Shown here: positions 59,284 through 64,000 of the stretch, in pieces | Numbering within the stretch: position 1 is the first letter of the stretch | Layout: each line of letters opens with the position of its first letter | NCBI GenBank assembly: GCA_009192285.1 | Contig: CM018610.1 | Coordinates: forward strand, 434,001 to 498,000 | Reading direction: 5' to 3' | DNA from: Morchella semilibera | Taxonomy: Eukaryota; Ascomycota; Pezizomycetes; Pezizales; Morchellaceae | DNA length: 64,000 bases | Program-made: the position numbers and the translations under genes | The notes under the pieces: model-generated | What the model was told of the DNA's origin: nothing | Databases searched by the model: none | The model's input: only the letters and a program-made list of their open reading frames with translations

Positions 59284-62200
59284 ATGGCATCACTACCACC
59301 CACCGTCCCCCACCCTGCACTGAAATACGCGCCAGTTCCGCCAGGAGTGGAGCAACCACCACCACACCCAGCTGTGGTCAACTATGGGTCCTCGCCGCCG
59401 TCAGCAAAGGTATCGTTGGCAACCTGGTGGGAAAAGTTTAAGAAGAAGCCTACAGCTCCAAAAGAAGGCGGGGATAAGGGTACAGTGCTATGACCTCTCC
59501 CCAATCACAATCCCCATCATACATTGCTATAGAGTTTCATTAGGAAGCTCCCCCCCGTGCCGCTCTAAGAGATTCTTTAGCTCACGTTTGCCATAGACCA
59601 CACGCCGGGTATATTTGGAGTACCTCTAAGCAAAAGTATCAAGTACGCCAATGTTGCGATCTCGTTAACAGACGCAAATGGCGAGCAATTTATATACGGC
59701 TATGTCCCGATTGTGGTCGCTAAGTGTGGTGTTTTCCTAAAAGAAAAGGGTGAGTTTTTCAGCTGGAGGCTCAGCTATAGTTCCCTAATATAATTTTCTG
59801 ATTTTTGGTCCCTATAAACAGCTACCAATGTTGAGGGAATCTTTCGACTAAGCGGCTCTGCAAAGCGGATAAAGGACCTACAAACTATCTTCAATTCCCC
59901 GGATAAGTATGGTAAAGGACTTGACTGGGCTGGCTATACCGTTCATGATGCGGCGAACATTTTTCGCCGATATCTCAATCAATTACCTGAGCCGATTATT
60001 CCTCTGGATTTTACGCTCGATTTCGTGAGCCATTGCAGTGTGCGCCGGAGCATTTCGATGCCCTTGCAGCTATCCGCGCCTATCAAGATCTGATCGGAAA
60101 GCTTCCTGCACTTAACAGACAGCTGCTGTTGTACATCCTGGATCTTTTAGCCGTTTTCGCCTCCAAAGCCGAGCAGAACTTGATGACCGCAAGCAACTTG
60201 GCGGCTATCTTTCAACCCGGATTAATAAACCACCCGACGCATGACATGTCACCCAATGACTACAAGTTATCTCAGGATGTACTAGTATTCCTTATTACCA
60301 ACCAAGATCACTTTTTGCTGGGGATGCGAGGGAACCCCGAAACCGAGGCGGTAGATAACCTCAGTGTACCCGTTGCCCCGGCAACACCGGCGTCCCCACG
60401 GCGCGCAAAGACTGTGCTAAGTAGATCTCCGTCAAACTCGAGTGCTGGGGCAGATGACGTTAGAAAGTATGGTAACCTTCGAAGAAACGTTTCTGTTACA
60501 TCCAAGAGGTCTATTGCTGGTAGCCCAATCTCTTCAGGCAATACTGGAGGGTTAGGCAGGAGTAACACACTTCCCTCAAAGAGGTCGCCTGCCGCATCAC
60601 CAGTGACCTTTAGAGGAGAGAATAGTTCAACCCCAGGATCGCCCCGAGCAGGTTTAGCTGTGGATATAAACTCCATCTCGAGGTCTCCCTCTATTGGGGG
60701 GCGAGCGCGTGATAATACCACTCCGGTAACTCCGGTAACTACTGCATCCGATGATAGTTCTAGAACTGTAAAGCCCATGGAAGCCCCTCCTAGAACTGCC
60801 CCCCCACCTCCAATGAACACAGAGGTTCTACCAGCACAGTCGCGAGCTGTGACTACCCCAACTAAGGAACGTAATTTTCCTGCAAGTTTATTTGCAGGGT
60901 TATCGCCGGAGCCACACCAGAGAACTGGGAATAAGTTGAGGAAACAAAGACCTGGCAGCACCCCTCACTCAGCCGAATCTTCAACAACTAATCTAGGGGG
61001 CGATGCTAACGCCAGTAACCCGTCCATTCAAAATGGACAGGGGCCTCCTCCAACCTCACACTCATCTATCGGGGGAGATACGCTTGTACAGGCCCCGCAA
61101 CACCCTCATACGGCTCCCACTACGTCCATGTTGAGCTTTTTTGGCGTTTCGCAGCAAGGCAATGCCCCCCACTCAGCGGCCTCATCAGCAACTTTGATGC
61201 CGGCAATGTCCCCGACCCCTTCAACTACTTCCAGCGTTGCTAGCCAGAGTAGTTCTCATGAGCTTTCAGATAATGCACATCCTCCAAATTCTCCCGACAA
61301 GAAGAGGCGATCAAGGTGGCGATTATCTGGGCAAAAGTTTGATATCGCACCAACTAGTCCAACATTTGGCAATGGCCATGGCCATACATCTACAGCAAGT
61401 CTAGCGGAGAGAATAAGGGGAACATCTCGGAGCCCCCCGCATCGAACTAGAAGTGTTAGTGGTGAAACTTCGGGCATGAGTGATAGTGAGGAAAGACGAA
61501 GTGCTCTGGGATGGCTCTCCCAAAAGTTGAATGAGCGGAGGCAATACCAGCAACAATGTGAGAGAGATCGAGAGCAGAAGGACCTTGGGCGCCCACGTGG
61601 GAGGGAAGAGATGCATCTTTCTATGGACAATTTACCAAAAATGACCATGCCATTACCAGGTTCTCCGCGAGTGCAACCGCCAACACCCTCTAGTGTATCG
61701 CTCCCCACACAGCCTACCCAAGAGCATATCCTAGAATCACCAAGAGAGAGGGAAAGTAATGGTATTTTCCGCCGCGACCGCCAACCACAGCAGCCACACC
61801 ACCGAAACGTTCCGATGCATGGCCCCACGCAGCTACCTGCTCCAACTGTTCCGGCTCACAATCCCACTGCAATGCGCTCGTCTCCAATGAGCACACCACG
61901 CACCTCCGAGGAAAGAGCGCGTATGAGGGAGAGTCAACCTCTTTATAGGGAAACTCAGGCACAACAGTACCAGAGGGAACTTCGGGCGCAGCACAAGGAG
62001 GGTCAGCTCGCTCAAAGGGAACCAGTAGCTCATCAAAGAGACAATCAAGGCCAGGTACGCTCAAGAGATGTTTCGATGGAAAGCCAGTCGCACCAAGGGG
62101 ACACCCCATTAAGCAGAGTTGGAAGCCAGACGCACCCCAGAGAACTTACGCCCGGTCAGGGAGGAGGCCTTACGCGCCAGAGGGAGGTTTCAGCAGACCG

Positions 62201-62879
62201 AAGGGACAGTCAGACCCATCAGCGAGATCCTCCTAGGAATCATAGGGAAAGCCATAGTCATATGCACCAAAGAGAGTCTTCTACCAACTCACGGGACGGT
62301 CACATGCAAAGGGAGGTTCCAGCCGGCCCAAGGGATATCCATAAGAGGGAGGTATCAGGTCCAAGGGATGTCCAGGCGCAGTCAAAAGAAGTCCCGATGG
62401 GTCGAAGAGATATTCAGAGTACAGAGGCTCCGGTTTCAAAAGACGCTCAGTTTCAGCTAGGTCAAATACACTCAAGCGAGGCCTCGGTGGGTTCAAATGA
62501 TATCCAGAGTAGGGATTTCCCAGTCCCAAGGGACTCTCAGATGCCGCATAGAGATACCTCAGGCAACCAGAGGGAGATTGCATCCCATCAAAGGGAAGCT
62601 TCGGCACATCATAGAGAATTAGCGACTCAGCACCATGGAAACTCAATGCATCAGACTGATGCCTCAGAACTGCCCTTATATGCACCTGTTCCCGGGGAAT
62701 CGATTGAACCCGAAGCTCAGATCCAGGCGCGGCGGCGACCACAGGCAATACGTCCAGGGGAACCACTTTCACTACAAGGGGTTATGCCACAGGGGCCACC
62801 AGATGGACGCATTTCCGAGGGAATGCTCACTAGTCCTATGTCTCCTGGACCAATGTCACCTCCTGGAACAGCGTTGTAA
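59284..62879 (+). CDS. RhoGAP-domain protein with long disordered tail (one-base frameshift)
   Basis: Three exons (59284-59479, 59597-59749, 59822-62879) encode about 1135 residues if one missing T is allowed. The RhoGAP domain spans about residues 65-250: GIFGVPLSKSIKYANVAISL, then the arginine-finger motif VEGIFRLSGSAKRIKDLQ, DAANIFRRYLNQLPEPIIPL, RFREPLQCAPEHFDALAAIR and LMTASNLAAIFQPGLINHP. It matches the Sac7/Bag7-type Rho1 GAPs of fungi, which stimulate GTP hydrolysis by Rho1 and so restrain actin and cell-wall integrity signalling. Residues from about 270 are Ser/Thr/Pro-rich, with short RRNVSVTSKRSIAGSP-like sites, then the tandem-repeat tail listed separately. The frame breaks at a T4 run (60009-60012): PLDF must continue into YARFREPLQC, which needs one more T. 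Confidence 0.93.
61920..62650 (+). repeat. Degenerate intragenic tandem repeat encoding (Q/R)RE/RD units
   Basis: Within the RhoGAP coding region about 20 units of roughly 10-12 codons recur, each ending in QRE, HRE, SRD, PRD or RRD preceded by a short Gln/His/Ser/Val stretch, for example HQREPVAHQRDNQ, TNSRDGHMQREV, GPRDIHKREVSGPRDVQ and SHQREASAHHRE. At DNA level many units share AAGGGAnnTNC. Such decaying minisatellites usually vary in copy number between strains. Confidence 0.75.
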
Positions 62880-64000
62880 GAGCCTAAATTATGTTGCTAC
62901 TCCTGAGTCTTATTATATTGCTTCTTTCTTCCTCCTTTTTTCTTCTTTTTTTGTAATGAATGGTGTTATTTTATTCGGCCGCGGTTTTCCGTACTTTTTT
63001 ACATCCTTCTGTAGGATATCTGGCTGGCGAGTTACTTAACCTAGTTTGTTCTGTTTTTTTGGAGCAAGTGCATTATGACCCATTTCTTTTATCTTTTTTT
63101 CTTCTTCAATTCCACTTTTTTTTTTTTTTTCATATTTTTCTCTTTTTTGTCCAGACATGAGCAGCACGAATTGTCATGTTGGGACGAAGATAATTCACGA
63201 ACGAACAAGCCAATGGAACGGGACGAGAAAATAAAAGGAACATTTTTCTTGTCCTCTTTTTTCTTCTCTTTTTACTGGTTTCGAGGCTCGGGTGTTGATT
63301 TTGGGAGGCGTGCTGCGTTTTGGGAGTAGGAGTCGGAGCTCCTTTGTGGGTTTCCTGTTCTGTTTTGTTTTTGTTACTTTGATGCCCGCGGGTGTTTTTA
63401 TTCTTTCGGATTGTCGCTTCACAATGGGGAAAAGCGGATGGTATCGTCTTTTCTTCTTTCTTCTCTTTTCTTTTTCTTATAATGTCTGATGATTATTACA
63501 CCTCGCGAAGTTTGAATTTAAAACTTTGCGGATGTTTCTTTAACTCGACGCTATTTTTACCACTCATCCATTCTTGTGGGCGTACTTGTGGGTTATTCTT
63601 TTTCGGCGCGGTGCGGGGCAGAGTGGGGTGGGGGGGGGGGGGGGCGAGAATATATTTATGGGTTCGAGTGACTCTTTGTGAGTGTCCGTTTCGCGGATGT
63701 GGTAGCTATTCTGGTTAGAGTGATAGACGTTGCTGCGACTTGGATTTCATAGAGTAACAGACTGATGTCGATCTTCGCCTTTCCCCTCCCCATCAGATCA
63801 CACATCTCACCATCTCTAGATCGCTGACCTACCTGCACCACTCCGACCTCTGTTAAGCCCCTCTTTAATGATATGGAAAATACAACCCCCAAATACTTAG
63901 CCGGGGCACAAGTTCTATGAAAACCAAGCCCGATGGCCCGCGAAAAGAGCTGACGGTCCGTCCTGGGGGGGGGGGTGTTTGTTTCATGTATGTATATGAT
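62880..64000. other. 3' flank of RhoGAP gene, T-rich
   Basis: Long T-rich stretches with TTCTTTTT motifs (62920-63500), a G15 run at 63630-63644 and a G11 run at 63965-63975. No gene is supported before the window end. Confidence 0.5.

Noticed and set aside
60003-60030. Programmed -1 ribosomal frameshift in the RhoGAP gene
   Set aside because: No canonical X-XXY-YYZ slippery heptamer or following stem; four unrelated genes show single-base breaks, so assembly error is simpler.
60308-60961. 217-codon minus-strand frame
   Set aside because: Antisense of the RhoGAP tail; no start context and no homology.

Overview
The window is nuclear DNA of a filamentous ascomycete (Pezizomycotina). This rests on the genes themselves: multi-exon genes with 49-80 nt GT-AG introns, a Ste2-type alpha-pheromone receptor, a fungal-type HMG-CoA reductase, an SGF29/SAGA subunit, a fungal CDK8 (Ssn3) tail, dynactin p25 and small Tim9. 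Class or genus cannot be fixed from sequence alone; I suspect an early-diverging class such as Pezizomycetes, but that is inference. Genes lie on both strands with no operons, and intergenic DNA is unusually rich in homopolymers, microsatellites and the palindrome TACATGTA.

Layout. 1-4.8 kb: an HSP9/12 stress protein (cut by the window edge), a CsbD-like stress protein, a YGR210C-type Obg-family GTPase and a small predicted mitochondrial protein. 6.0-8.6 kb: a paxillin-like LIM protein. 8.6-13.7 kb: a 5 kb stretch with no recognisable gene. 13.7-23 kb: inositol-3-phosphate synthase, eIF3i, the Ste2 receptor and SGF29. 23.7-24.1 kb: a small coiled-coil gene of unknown family. 26.4-30 kb: HMG-CoA reductase. 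32.2-38.6 kb: a thiol glutathione peroxidase, the CDK8 kinase and an MFS sugar transporter. 38.6-45.3 kb: an accessory, gene-poor interval with two long inverted repeats and a pair of related 43-44 residue single-span membrane miniproteins, each split by an intron after codon 8. 45.3-62.9 kb: mannose-6-phosphate isomerase, dynactin p25, an F-box protein, a 6-phosphogluconate-dehydrogenase-like protein, Tim9 and a large RhoGAP with a degenerate tandem repeat.

How the genes relate. Most are housekeeping and unrelated to each other: inositol phosphate, isoprenoid and mannose precursor metabolism, translation initiation, chromatin/Mediator regulation, mitochondrial import, and actin or microtubule functions (LIM, RhoGAP, dynactin). 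Two stress proteins sit divergently at the left edge.

Most notable: (1) the miniprotein pair at 42.06-42.24 kb and 43.85-44.03 kb; (2) roughly 30 copies of TACATGTA, nearly all outside genes, where about one is expected; (3) four otherwise intact genes (CDK8, transporter, PMI, RhoGAP) each needing exactly one inserted or deleted base, which looks like assembly error in homopolymers rather than four pseudogenes; (4) many microexons of 8-16 nt.

All exon coordinates were spliced by eye; lengths and phases were checked by arithmetic and close without remainder for every gene called with high confidence.
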